Shown here piece by piece: positions 1 through 6,897 of a stretch of 8,925 nt of DNA (position 1 is its first letter; the number at the start of each line of letters is the position of its first letter). The notes under the pieces are model-generated. The model was not told the DNA's origin. It ran no database searches and saw only the letters and a program-made list of their open reading frames with translations. This stretch comes from Victivallales bacterium. GTDB lineage: Bacteria; Verrucomicrobiota; Lentisphaeria; Oligosphaerales; Lenti-02. Where the stretch lies: contig JABGQJ010000076.1 of the NCBI GenBank assembly GCA_018648945.1, positions 1,421-10,345 on the forward strand. Reading direction: 5' to 3'. The translations under genes and the position numbers were made by a program.

Positions 1-2
1 CC

Positions 3-86
3 AACATGGCGCATGACTTTGTGGTTCGAGCGGCCCAGTCGGATGCGGTCATCAGCTTTGTCCGCGTGATCGGGTTGGGGCGGTAG
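3..86 (+). CDS. 3' end of an unidentified upstream gene (partial)
   Basis: An open frame enters from the left edge and ends at the TAG at 84-86. The 27 visible codons read like ordinary protein, with the segment AHDFVVRAAQSDAVISFVRV near the end, alternating hydrophobic and polar residues as in a C-terminal beta strand or helix. Only 26 bases separate its stop from the preferred ATG of the next gene, and that gene's Shine-Dalgarno lies in the gap, so the two are probably co-transcribed. The fragment is too short to assign a family. It could be a chance frame, but its position directly before a good ribosome binding site favours a real gene end. Confidence 0.5.
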   Translation, partial: NMAHDFVVRAAQSDAVISFVRVIGLGR

Positions 87-112
87 TGGAATGGAAGGGG
101 GAGGGATGGACC

Positions 113-1852
113 ATGCTTGACTACTTGGATCTGGCGGCACGTATTGTCGATGAAGCGGCTGCGAACTGGTTCCTTCCGGATGGGACGTATTGTGATCCCT
201 ACGAGGCTGGTGATCGCTGGGCGGGCGGCTGCACGGCGCGGTTCGTCTGTCCTGCCGCCATCCTGATCAATCGCCGGGGGAGGGCGGATCTGCTGCCGAT
301 GGTCGCCGAGCAGATGGACCGGCTCTGCGGGCTGATCCAGGCAGGGAAGGGAACCCCCGGCGGTGGCCTCCCACATGGGGTTCTGGACTTGGTCTCGAAG
401 GAGATTCAGGTCGCCTTCCGAGAGTTGCGCTCCCACGTGGATCCCGCGCAGCACGCGCGCTGGCAGGCCAGTCTCACGGACATCGAGCCTGGGAACGTCT
501 ACACTGGCACTGGCAAGCTCCGGGGTGGCCATCGACTGACCAACTACGAGATCTATGCCTCGGTCGGCGAGTGGCTCCGCCACTGCCATGGGCAGACGCC
601 GGACACCCAATGGCTGGAGACCATGCTCGCGGCCAGCCAGCCGCTGTTCACGGGCCTGGGCATGTACCGGGACCCGAACGATCCCATGACCTACGATCTG
701 AGCGTTCGGCAGAACTTGTCGGAGCTGCTTCACTATGGGTACGACGGGGACCATGCGGAGATCGTGCAGGGCCAGTTGGCGCGGGCAGGGCTGGCCACGT
801 TGCAGATGGTTTCCCCCCTTGGCTACGCGCCCTATGGTGGGCGATCCAATCACTTCGTCCACAACGAGGCCATGCTGACCTACATCTGTGAGTTCGAGGC
901 CCGCCGTTGGCGCTCGCGTGATCCCGGCAAAGCAGCCACCTTCCGGGCCGTTGCCGGTCGGGCGCTTGAGGCGGTCGCTAGCTTCGTGGGCCTTGACCCG
1001 CCCCGCAATCTGAAGAATCGCTTTCCTCCGTCGTCCAAGTTTGGCCGGGACACTGGCTATGGCGAGTACGGCGTGTATTCCCTTCTGGCTGCCTCATTGC
1101 TGGCCCGGACCTCCCTGGTCGCCGATGCTGCCATCCCCGTGGCGGACGCCTGGCCGACTGACGGCGGCACGATCCTGCATCTCGATCCCGCCTTCCGCCG
1201 CTTGTTTGCTGCCGTGGGAGACACCTTTGTCCAGCTCGATACACAAGGGCAGCCGGGCCACGATGCCACGGGGGTCGGTCGGTTCCATCGCCTTGGCGTT
1301 CCGGCCCCCTTGGGCGGCTCGCTCAGTATTGCTGCCCAGCCGAAATACATCGTCGGGGAGTGCGCGACCGGTCGGAACGTTGCCATCGGCCCCGGCTGGC
1401 TGGACGCCAGCGGCAACTGGCAGTGGCTCGCGGATTGTGCCGACCGCGTGTTGGAGGTGGAGTTGGTCCACCAGCACATCTCGCCTGGCATGGCCGAGTG
1501 GGAATTGCAGCATGTTCTCGCGGGGGACACCCCCGTTACCGTTCGGCAACGCTTCCGGCTGACCCCCGGACACCTATCCATCGAGGCCGAGATTGCGCCC
1601 GCCGTGCAGGAGATCGCCTTCATGGTGCCATGTCTTCACAGCGACGGCGAGTCGGAAGCCAGTCTGGTGTGGGACCAACTGCGGGCGACTGTCCAGTTTC
1701 ATGGGGCCTGCCTGACGGCCCGCGTGCCCGCGGCCCACGCCGTGTCTGTGGATTCCCACCTGCGCGCCTCTCGCGAGGCCATCTACCGGGTACTGGAGTT
1801 CACCGTTCGTGGGGCAAAGGCAGTTCTGGAACTGTCGCTGTTGCCAGAGTGA
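113..1852 (+). CDS. Toroid plus beta-sandwich protein, possibly a polysaccharide lyase or glycoside hydrolase
   Basis: This encodes 579 residues. I chose the ATG at 113 because a GGGGAGGG Shine-Dalgarno lies about 7 bases upstream; the frame also opens at GTG 86, overlapping the previous stop. Residues 1-335 are helix-rich with conserved-looking Trp/Tyr/Gly/His/Asn clusters: TNYEIYAS (143-150), YDLSVRQNL (194-202), GGRSNHFVHNE (242-252) and DTGYGEYGVYSL (313-324). From about 350 to 579 the sequence is strand-rich. Helical toroid followed by beta-sandwich is the layout of heparinase II/III-type and related polysaccharide lyases and of several glycoside hydrolases. Asn, His and Tyr in the central motifs would fit lyase-style catalysis, but that is inference. 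No signal peptide is visible at the chosen start, so it may act inside the cell on imported oligosaccharides. The ORF is intact. I cannot assign it to a named family. Confidence 0.85.
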   Translation: MLDYLDLAARIVDEAAANWFLPDGTYCDPYEAGDRWAGGCTARFVCPAAILINRRGRADLLPMVAEQMDRLCGLIQAGKGTPGGGLPHGVLDLVSKEIQVAFRELRSHVDPAQHARWQASLTDIEPGNVYTGTGKLRGGHRLTNYEIYASVGEWLRHCHGQTPDTQWLETMLAASQPLFTGLGMYRDPNDPMTYDLSVRQNLSELLHYGYDGDHAEIVQGQLARAGLATLQMVSPLGYAPYGGRSNHFVHNEAMLTYICEFEARRWRSRDPGKAATFRAVAGRALEAVASFVGLDPPRNLKNRFPPSSKFGRDTGYGEYGVYSLLAASLLARTSLVADAAIPVADAWPTDGGTILHLDPAFRRLFAAVGDTFVQLDTQGQPGHDATGVGRFHRLGVPAPLGGSLSIAAQPKYIVGECATGRNVAIGPGWLDASGNWQWLADCADRVLEVELVHQHISPGMAEWELQHVLAGDTPVTVRQRFRLTPGHLSIEAEIAPAVQEIAFMVPCLHSDGESEASLVWDQLRATVQFHGACLTARVPAAHAVSVDSHLRASREAIYRVLEFTVRGAKAVLELSLLPE

Positions 1853-1874
1853 CCGACGGCATGCCGGGGGAAGT

Positions 1875-1926
1875 CATGGACAACATGGACCTGCCTGCGG
1901 CACATGGACGACATGGACGATGGACG
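1875..1926. repeat. Short imperfect tandem repeat of CATGGAC units
   Basis: CATGGAC occurs exactly at 1875-1881, 1884-1890, 1903-1909 and 1912-1918, with a shorter ATGGACG at 1920-1926. Start-to-start distances are 9, 19 and 9 bases, consistent with a 9-base unit (ACATGGACG) and one diverged stretch at 1891-1902. The cluster is entirely intergenic. It could be a simple-sequence expansion, a protein-binding array or a dispersed intergenic repeat; one window cannot separate these. Confidence 0.6.
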
Positions 1927-2018
1927 AGGGCAAGAATGTGCCGCTGTCACTCGCAGCGACGTGAGACGGAATGACAGTCTCGCGGCAGCGGGTTCGGGGG
2001 CTTCTCGTCGTCCCCCGT

Positions 2019-2047
2019 TTGCCATCACTGGACTGAGCCCGGATAGT
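2019..2047 (+). promoter_or_regulatory. Possible sigma70-like promoter for the lipoprotein-hydrolase unit
   Basis: TTGCCA at 2019-2024 (5 of 6 to TTGACA) and GATAGT at 2042-2047 (4 of 6 to TATAAT) are separated by 17 bases, the optimal spacing. Transcription would start near 2054, giving a leader of about 110 bases before the lipoprotein ATG. The match is modest and could be chance, and promoter consensus in the host phylum is uncertain. Confidence 0.25.
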
Positions 2048-2165
2048 AGGCTTTGGGCATGCCGATGTGTGCCGTCTCAGGAAGGCTCGATCTGCTCAAG
2101 CTCTTCCTGGCGGCACGCTTGCAGTCCGGGTAGCGGGCGGTGAGAGGATAGCAACGGAGATTACC

Positions 2166-2765
2166 ATGAAGACGCTTGGCATCTTGGCGGCCTTGCTCTG
2201 CGTGGCCCTGCTGATGGGCTGCATCCCGTCGCTCCACCCACTGTATACGGCGGAGGATCTGATCTTCAGTCCGGGCCTTGTGGGCCGTTGGTCGGAAGAC
2301 GACTCGAAGGAAACCTGGGAGTTCTCGAAGCAAGGCGAGAAGGAGTACCGGCTCGTCTACACCGCCGAGGATGGGAAACCGGGGACGTTCGTCGTCCATC
2401 TCCTGAGGATCAAAGGCAAGATGTTCCTGGACCTGTTCCCGAGCGAACCGGACCTCAAGGAGAATGCGTTCTACCAGTTCCACCTACTCCCGGCCCATAG
2501 CTTCATGTACGTCAAGCAGATCAAGCCGACATTGCAGATGAGCATTCCCGAGGCCGATTGGCTGAAGAAGCTCATCGCGGCAACCCCCGACGCCATCCGG
2601 CATGAAGAGATCGAGGACCGGATTGTCCTGACGGCATCCACCAAGGAGTTGCAGGCGTTCTTTCTGAAGCATCTCGAGACCAAGGATGCGTTCGGAGAAC
2701 TGTGCAACATGAAGCGGCGGCAGGCACCCGAACCCAAGAAGGCGGCGGCAACTGGCGGCGAGTAG
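2166..2765 (+). CDS. Small predicted lipoprotein of unknown function
   Basis: This encodes 199 residues. The ATG at 2166 is preceded by GGAG at 2156-2159; the frame extends further upstream, but the chosen start places a classic lipoprotein signal exactly at the N-terminus. That signal is a Lys, a hydrophobic stretch LGILAALLCVALL, and the lipobox LMGC with the modified Cys at residue 19. The mature protein begins IPSLHPLYTAEDLIFSPGLV followed by GRW, a pattern I associate with small uncharacterised lipoproteins in which a short lipid-anchored segment precedes a lipocalin-like or beta-rich domain. Strand-like segments continue through about residue 120, then charged helices, and a Lys/Ala/Pro-rich tail ends the protein. 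It should sit on a membrane facing the periplasm. Only 28 bases separate it from the exported hydrolase gene, so the two are likely one transcription unit. Function is unknown; a role in envelope anchoring or substrate handling is only a guess. Confidence 0.85.
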   Translation: MKTLGILAALLCVALLMGCIPSLHPLYTAEDLIFSPGLVGRWSEDDSKETWEFSKQGEKEYRLVYTAEDGKPGTFVVHLLRIKGKMFLDLFPSEPDLKENAFYQFHLLPAHSFMYVKQIKPTLQMSIPEADWLKKLIAATPDAIRHEEIEDRIVLTASTKELQAFFLKHLETKDAFGELCNMKRRQAPEPKKAAATGGE

Positions 2766-2793
2766 CCGCTCCGCCCCGACGGAGGATACCCCC

Positions 2794-5220
2794 ATGCGAC
2801 GATGCTCCACGCTGTTGTGGCTCCTCACCGGTTCCTGTCTGCTTGCTGCCCCGCCCAAGCCTCTGGTGGAGTTTCTGTTTGGCCGCCATCTGCGAAATTC
2901 GGGCCGCCTTGGTGGCGAGGGCGAGCTGGCCGAGCCTGCGCCGGGAGAAGGCATCCGTTTCGGCGTCGGGCACCCCGGGCCGGGGCTCGATACGCGCGCG
3001 GCGCGGCGCGGCGGGGGCGGGGATCGCATCCCGGCAGGCGGGGCGGTCCTGTTCCCTGGCGAGGACCTGCCGGCGATGGAGAGCTTGACCGCGTGTGTCT
3101 GGTTCCGGCCCGAGTTGGGTAATTCACCGGCCCGTCTCCTCTATCTGTCGAATCGTCTCGATCTCTATCTGGGGGGAGCGTCCGTCGGTTGCGGCGTCCG
3201 GCACGGGGACCCCGTCCGCGACCACCATATGCGTACCCCGAGGGAAGAACCACCGGTGCAGGCCAACGTGTGGAATTTCCTGGCTGTCGTCCACGACGGG
3301 CAGGCCAAGACCATCACCTGCTATCACGGGACCGACAGTGCGCCGCTGCGGCAAGTGGCGGTTTGGCGCGACGTGCCCGATCCCGCTCCCCCCAACGGCC
3401 CCCTCTCGGTCGGCAACCTGGAAGGTATCCGCCCCTTCCGAGGGCTGTTGGACACGGTGCGACTCTACGACCAAGTGCTGACTGCGGAGCAGATCCAGGA
3501 GCGCTTCGAGGGTGACCGGCGGACGCAGTCCGGCCTCTTCTCCGCTGCGGTCCCTGCGCCGCCTCCGGCGCCGTTCCGGCATGGCGATGTGTTGCTCTCC
3601 AGCCGCAGCAAACACAAGAACTCGCTGGAGACCATTCGGGCCTTTCGTCCTGACCATCTGGTCTGGTCCTACGCGCACGACGCGGCCTTTGTCGCGGCCT
3701 GCCGCAAGGAAGGCGTCCAGACGTTCCAAGGCACTATCAACTCCATTCCCGGCACGACGGAGACCGAGGCCCACGTGCTCGATTTCGACGGCAAACCCGT
3801 GATAGCCCCGTGGATGGTCGCGTTCAACCCCAAGAGTCCCTGGTACTGGGGCTGCCACAACCGCCCACGCTTCCTGGCGCGCTCGCTCGAACGAGCGCAA
3901 GTCGCCCTGGATGCTGGGGCCGATGTGCTCCAGTTTGACGACTGGTCCCTCGCCGTATCGGCGGCTGGCTGGAGTGCTTCCTGCTTCTGCCCCCAGTGTA
4001 CGGCAGGATTCCGCGACTACCTGAACAAGGCCCTGACCGCTGAGCAGGCGAAGGAACTTGGGATTGCCGATCTGGGCATCTTCGACTACCGGGAGTACCT
4101 CCGCCAACACGACAACGTGCAGGATGCGGCGGACTACCAGGCCCGTCGCCGGTCGCTGCCACTCCAGGCCGAATTCGGCGATTTCCTGCGGCACTCGCTG
4201 CGCGACTTCTTCGGGCGGCTGCGGCAGGAACTGGACAAGGCGAAGGGCAGCCGCCTGCCGCTTTCTGTCAACTCCTCTCTCTACCGTCCCCGGCAACGCA
4301 CGAACTGCATGGTGGATCTGGTGGATTTCCTCCAGGGCGAGACCTGGCACATGGGGTTGGTGGACCTGGCTCTGGCCTGCCGTACGGCGGAGGCCCTGGG
4401 CAAGTGGCAGGTCTTCGTGCCCAAGCCCACCGATCTGCGTGTGGCCCGGCAGGGGATCGCGGCCAGCTATGCCCTTGGCCAGTTGATGATCGTGCCGTGG
4501 GATATGTACATGGGCAGCGACGCCACCGGCATCCGGCCGCGGTACTATGGGACCCCCGAGCAGTACGGTGACCTCTTCTCCTTCGTTCACGCCAACCGCG
4601 CGCTGTTCGACGGTATGGCCAATGCGCCGCTCGTGGGGGTGATTGTGGATCTGGATCACTATCAGGAACACCTCGTCCGCCAGGCCTGTGCCATGCTCTT
4701 CCGCGCTCAGGTGCCGTTCACCTTTCTGCCGGTCGGCCACGCCTACTACCAGCAGCCACTGCGTGGGGAGTCCCTGGCCCGTTTCCAGTATGTGATCACT
4801 GCTTGTGATGTGGGTCAGTTGGTGGCAGGCGACCAAGAGGTACTGGCCACTGTCCAGGACGACACGTTGGTGGTTCCCATCGGCCAAGTGGATGCTGCCG
4901 ATCTCGCTGATTTCGCCCCGCTGCGCGTCTGGGCCCCCGAGGGGATCGTTGCCCTCCCCCGCATCGGTGCCGGCAAGGCCGGGGACCGCTTGGTGATCCA
5001 CCTCCTCGACCGCACCAAGCGCCCCGAGCCCACGCCGCTCAAGTGGATCTCCATTCTGCTGCGCGATGCCGCGCTCGGCAAACGGGCCGTCAAGAGCGTC
5101 GTCTGGCACGCCCCCGGCGCGCCGTCCATCCCGCTCGAAACCGAGCGCTTCGAAGACGGTCTCCGCGTCCTCATTCCCCAGCTCGGCATCTGGGGTATCG
5201 CGGACGTCACCTTCGAGTAG
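2794..5220 (+). CDS. Exported LamG-domain protein with GH42-like (beta/alpha)8 barrel, putative glycoside hydrolase
   Basis: This encodes 808 residues. The ATG at 2794 has GGAGG at 2781-2785, 8 bases upstream. Residues 1-19 look like a signal peptide (MRRCSTLLWLLTGSCLLAA), so the protein is probably exported. Residues about 24-240 resemble a LamG/concanavalin A-like lectin domain, ending in the typical FRGLLDTVRLYDQVLTAEQI signature. A Pro/Ala linker (252-260) leads to a barrel domain, about 263-605. Notable there are VLQFDDW (D382, D383), the Cys cluster CFCPQC (C397, C399, C402) before GFRDYL, and DFLQGETW (E516). Cys-Xaa-Cys-Xaa2-Cys followed by Gly-Phe is typical of GH42-like and related uncharacterised hydrolases, where it may bind zinc. 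D383 and E516 are my candidates for catalytic acids (inference). A flavodoxin/amidotransferase-like segment (about 611-700) and a beta C-terminus follow, matching GH42-type order. The substrate is unknown. The gene overlaps the convergent nitrilase gene by 14 bp. Confidence 0.85.
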   Translation: MRRCSTLLWLLTGSCLLAAPPKPLVEFLFGRHLRNSGRLGGEGELAEPAPGEGIRFGVGHPGPGLDTRAARRGGGGDRIPAGGAVLFPGEDLPAMESLTACVWFRPELGNSPARLLYLSNRLDLYLGGASVGCGVRHGDPVRDHHMRTPREEPPVQANVWNFLAVVHDGQAKTITCYHGTDSAPLRQVAVWRDVPDPAPPNGPLSVGNLEGIRPFRGLLDTVRLYDQVLTAEQIQERFEGDRRTQSGLFSAAVPAPPPAPFRHGDVLLSSRSKHKNSLETIRAFRPDHLVWSYAHDAAFVAACRKEGVQTFQGTINSIPGTTETEAHVLDFDGKPVIAPWMVAFNPKSPWYWGCHNRPRFLARSLERAQVALDAGADVLQFDDWSLAVSAAGWSASCFCPQCTAGFRDYLNKALTAEQAKELGIADLGIFDYREYLRQHDNVQDAADYQARRRSLPLQAEFGDFLRHSLRDFFGRLRQELDKAKGSRLPLSVNSSLYRPRQRTNCMVDLVDFLQGETWHMGLVDLALACRTAEALGKWQVFVPKPTDLRVARQGIAASYALGQLMIVPWDMYMGSDATGIRPRYYGTPEQYGDLFSFVHANRALFDGMANAPLVGVIVDLDHYQEHLVRQACAMLFRAQVPFTFLPVGHAYYQQPLRGESLARFQYVITACDVGQLVAGDQEVLATVQDDTLVVPIGQVDAADLADFAPLRVWAPEGIVALPRIGAGKAGDRLVIHLLDRTKRPEPTPLKWISILLRDAALGKRAVKSVVWHAPGAPSIPLETERFEDGLRVLIPQLGIWGIADVTFE

Positions 5221-6097
5221 CCCCCGCTACCTGTTGGAGGAGTCTCGTGACCGTATCCAGCCGTCGGTTCCGCGAGGGGCCGTGGTTGACGGTTCTCTTG
5301 TGCGCCAGCAGATCGACCGTCACGATCTCGTCCGTGAAGTCCGTCTTGGCCGTCCTCAGGAAGACCTCGCCATTGGGCGCCACCCCCATGACCGAGTCGG
5401 CATGGTTGGCGACCACCCCCTCGAGCCCATCCGTGGACGGACCGACTGCATTGCAGAGCAGGACATACACATTGTGGTCATACGCCCGCGCCCGGTGCAC
5501 TTTCTCCCAGCCATCCTGCTGAGCCTTGATTCTTCGCCCACAGAACTCCGCGGTCAACTCGCTAGGCCACGTCCCCGTTCTCGCGGCATGTGGCGCCAGC
5601 ACAAGATCCACATGGTTCAGGCTATGGATCAGGGCCAACTCCGGGAAGTGGTTGTCATAGCATATGGTGATGCCGAACCGGATATCCCCGATATCGAACA
5701 CTTCGACCGAATCCCCGGCACCAAAGTGGCAGTACTCGTCTCCCGACAGGTTGATTTTCCTCTGCAGCCCCAAGTAGGCACCGCAGTCGGCAACCATCTG
5801 GCTGTTGTAGACGACGCTGTTCTTGAGCTCCGCAAGGCCAACGCAGATACAGAGCGAGTGCCGTTCTGACAGTTCCACGATGGCCGAACTGAGAGGTCCG
5901 TCTGGAATGCTCTCCGCGTTCTGCGTCATCTTGGCGTGGCCACCGTGCCCGGTCAGCATCAGCTCGGGAAGGAAGAGCATTCGTGCCCCCGCGTCCTCCG
6001 CCACGGAACATGCTTCCCCAACCAGGGAGAGGTTCTTCCCCGGGTCAGAGAGGACCGACTTCAGGGAAGAGACTGTCACCTTCAGGTCATTCAACAC
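5207..6097 (-). CDS. Carbon-nitrogen hydrolase (nitrilase superfamily)
   Basis: This encodes 296 residues, a normal length for the family. The catalytic triad is complete: E45 in FLPELMLTG, K114 in LQRKINL and C146 in FGITICYDNHFPE. These enzymes hydrolyse amide or nitrile C-N bonds through a cysteine thioester in the cytoplasm. The sequence resembles the amidase/N-carbamoyl-hydrolase branches more than true nitrilases, but the substrate cannot be read from it. The start is taken as GTG at 6097; TTG at 6094 is an alternative, better spaced from the GGAG upstream (6 bases rather than 3). It lies 135 bp downstream of the STAS-like gene on the same strand and may share its transcript. Its stop codon lies inside the 3' end of the LamG-barrel gene. 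GC content is lower than in the flanking sugar genes (34 of 60 at 5701-5760). No link to sugar catabolism is evident. Confidence 0.93.
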   Translation of the reverse strand: MLNDLKVTVSSLKSVLSDPGKNLSLVGEACSVAEDAGARMLFLPELMLTGHGGHAKMTQNAESIPDGPLSSAIVELSERHSLCICVGLAELKNSVVYNSQMVADCGAYLGLQRKINLSGDEYCHFGAGDSVEVFDIGDIRFGITICYDNHFPELALIHSLNHVDLVLAPHAARTGTWPSELTAEFCGRRIKAQQDGWEKVHRARAYDHNVYVLLCNAVGPSTDGLEGVVANHADSVMGVAPNGEVFLRTAKTDFTDEIVTVDLLAHKRTVNHGPSRNRRLDTVTRLLQQVAGATRR

Positions 6098-6232
6098 TCA
6101 CTCCGGTGCCCAGTTGTTGGGTCTTCTCTCCAGCCTGGTTAATCCTCGCGACGAAGCGCACGAGTGACCCAGGCCAGTCAGCCAGAGGTGGGGAGGGCGT
6201 CGGTGTTCCAGGGGGAAGGGCATGTCATGGAA

Positions 6233-6610
6233 TCAGACGTCGAAGATATCACCCGTCAGCCATGAAATGGCCTCGCCGAGATCGGTAAACGCCTTCACAA
6301 ACTGGCCCTGGTTCACCGACATGTCCTCGTACGACGAGATCTCGGCCGGTAGTTCGTCAAGCAAGAGGGCCCGCCTAGTCAATCTGGTCATCTTGAGCAC
6401 CGACGGCAGTTTCGGTATCTTGTATATGTCGAAGTAGGAGACAGAGAGATCCGCTCCTCTGAAATCGTTCAGGACCCGCGTGCAGCGGTGTTCCTCCATG
6501 AGGGGGGCCAGGGCTGAAGCGAACTCCATGATGAGATCCTGGCCCACGTTGCCGGTCAACCCACACATCATGCATGAGGTGGCTGGGTCGTACTCAATCT
6601 CATAGGGCAT
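6233..6610 (-). CDS. Small SpoIIAA/STAS-like protein of unknown function
   Basis: This encodes 125 residues from ATG at 6610, with GGAG about 10 bases upstream on the minus strand. It opens with YEIEYDPATSCMMCGLTGNV, then a helix EFASALAPLMEEHRCTRVLNDFRGADLS, and ends with VNQGQFVKAFTDLGEAISWL. Strand-strand-helix-strand with a closing FTD-x5-WL motif resembles small SpoIIAA/STAS-like proteins found in many environmental bacteria, which are mostly uncharacterised. No transmembrane segment or signal peptide is seen, so it should be cytoplasmic. There are three cysteines (C13, C16, C43), and C13-x2-C16 could be redox-active or bind metal (inference). It lacks neighbours typical of an anti-sigma partner-switch such as a kinase or sigma factor. 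GC is low (32 of 60 at 6241-6300), hinting at different ancestry from the flanking sugar genes. Confidence 0.8.
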   Translation of the reverse strand: MPYEIEYDPATSCMMCGLTGNVGQDLIMEFASALAPLMEEHRCTRVLNDFRGADLSVSYFDIYKIPKLPSVLKMTRLTRRALLLDELPAEISSYEDMSVNQGQFVKAFTDLGEAISWLTGDIFDV

Positions 6611-6669
6611 GATTCTCTAGCTCCGGGGTACGTCTGCTACAGGAGTTCCGCCAGGGGGCGTCCCGTGGT

Positions 6670-6698
6670 GGGGGGGATTCGGTTGGGGGGGGGCTGGG
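6670..6698 (+). other. G-rich tract with G-quadruplex potential
   Basis: Runs of G at 6670-6676 (7), 6685-6693 (9) and 6696-6698 (3) supply at least four GGG blocks, with one 8-base loop (ATTCGGTT) and otherwise 1-3 base loops. On the plus strand this could fold as a G-quadruplex. It lies 60-90 bases upstream of the STAS-like start, within that gene's predicted leader, where the transcript would be C-rich and the quadruplex would form on the non-template DNA strand. Confidence 0.35.
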
Positions 6699-6760
6699 CC
6701 ATGGTGCGGCATGGGAAATCTGTTCCGCCAGGTGCAGAGTGTGGAACTTCCTCACCATAA

Positions 6761-6787
6761 ACTATATGGCGAGGCGGAGAGTGTCAA
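6761..6787 (-). promoter_or_regulatory. Sigma70-like promoter for the STAS-like gene
   Basis: Read on the minus strand, a perfect TTGACA (6787-6782) is followed after 15 bases by TATAGT (6766-6761), 5 of 6 to the -10 consensus. The spacing is shorter than the optimal 17, which lowers confidence. It points at the STAS-like gene, whose ATG is about 145 bases downstream of the expected transcription start. The patch is AT-richer than its surroundings. It could also drive the nitrilase gene by readthrough. Confidence 0.4.
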
Positions 6788-6897
6788 GTGGGAAGTGGTC
6801 TGTGGTCTGGCGTGCATTGCAGATTCGTCTCCCCCATCCGGGGCAGCGCTCGATGATGCATGGGATAGCGGGGGGGGGCAGAGGGCATTCTGCACGG

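Larger units (their letters stand above)
1853..2165. other. Intergenic region with repeat cluster and possible promoter
   Basis: These 313 bases separate the toroid-protein gene from the lipoprotein gene. Directly after the stop is a 10-bp perfect palindrome, CGGCATGCCG (1857-1866), with no T run, so it is not a convincing terminator. A CATGGAC repeat cluster follows at 1875-1926. A possible sigma70-like promoter lies at 2019-2047, followed by a leader of roughly 110 bases. Open frames through this stretch are rich in Arg, Ser and Cys, lack family-like motifs, and look non-coding. Confidence 0.6.

Noticed and set aside
1857..1866. Palindrome CGGCATGCCG just after the toroid-protein stop, as a terminator
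   Set aside because: It has no loop and no following T run, so it does not fit an intrinsic terminator.
1904..2143. 79-codon frame in the gap before the lipoprotein gene
   Set aside because: It begins in the CATGGAC repeat, is Ser/Arg/Cys-rich, has no convincing ribosome binding site and shows no family motif.
2067..2165. Upstream extension of the lipoprotein reading frame
   Set aside because: It would bury the signal peptide and lipobox inside the protein; the ATG at 2166 has its own GGAG and gives a perfect lipoprotein N-terminus.
3124..5109. 661-codon open frame on the minus strand opposite the LamG-barrel gene
   Set aside because: It lies wholly antisense to a gene with a signal peptide, a good ribosome binding site and recognisable domains. 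Its translation is rich in His, Gly, Arg and Val without motifs, as expected for a GC-bias shadow.
5066..5869. 267-codon plus-strand frame opposite the nitrilase gene
   Set aside because: The minus strand has a complete Glu-Lys-Cys nitrilase triad; the plus frame has no recognisable motifs and starts inside the upstream gene.
6878..6893. Small hairpin GCAGA/TCTGC with a 6-base loop
   Set aside because: A 5-bp stem without a T run is common by chance in this composition.
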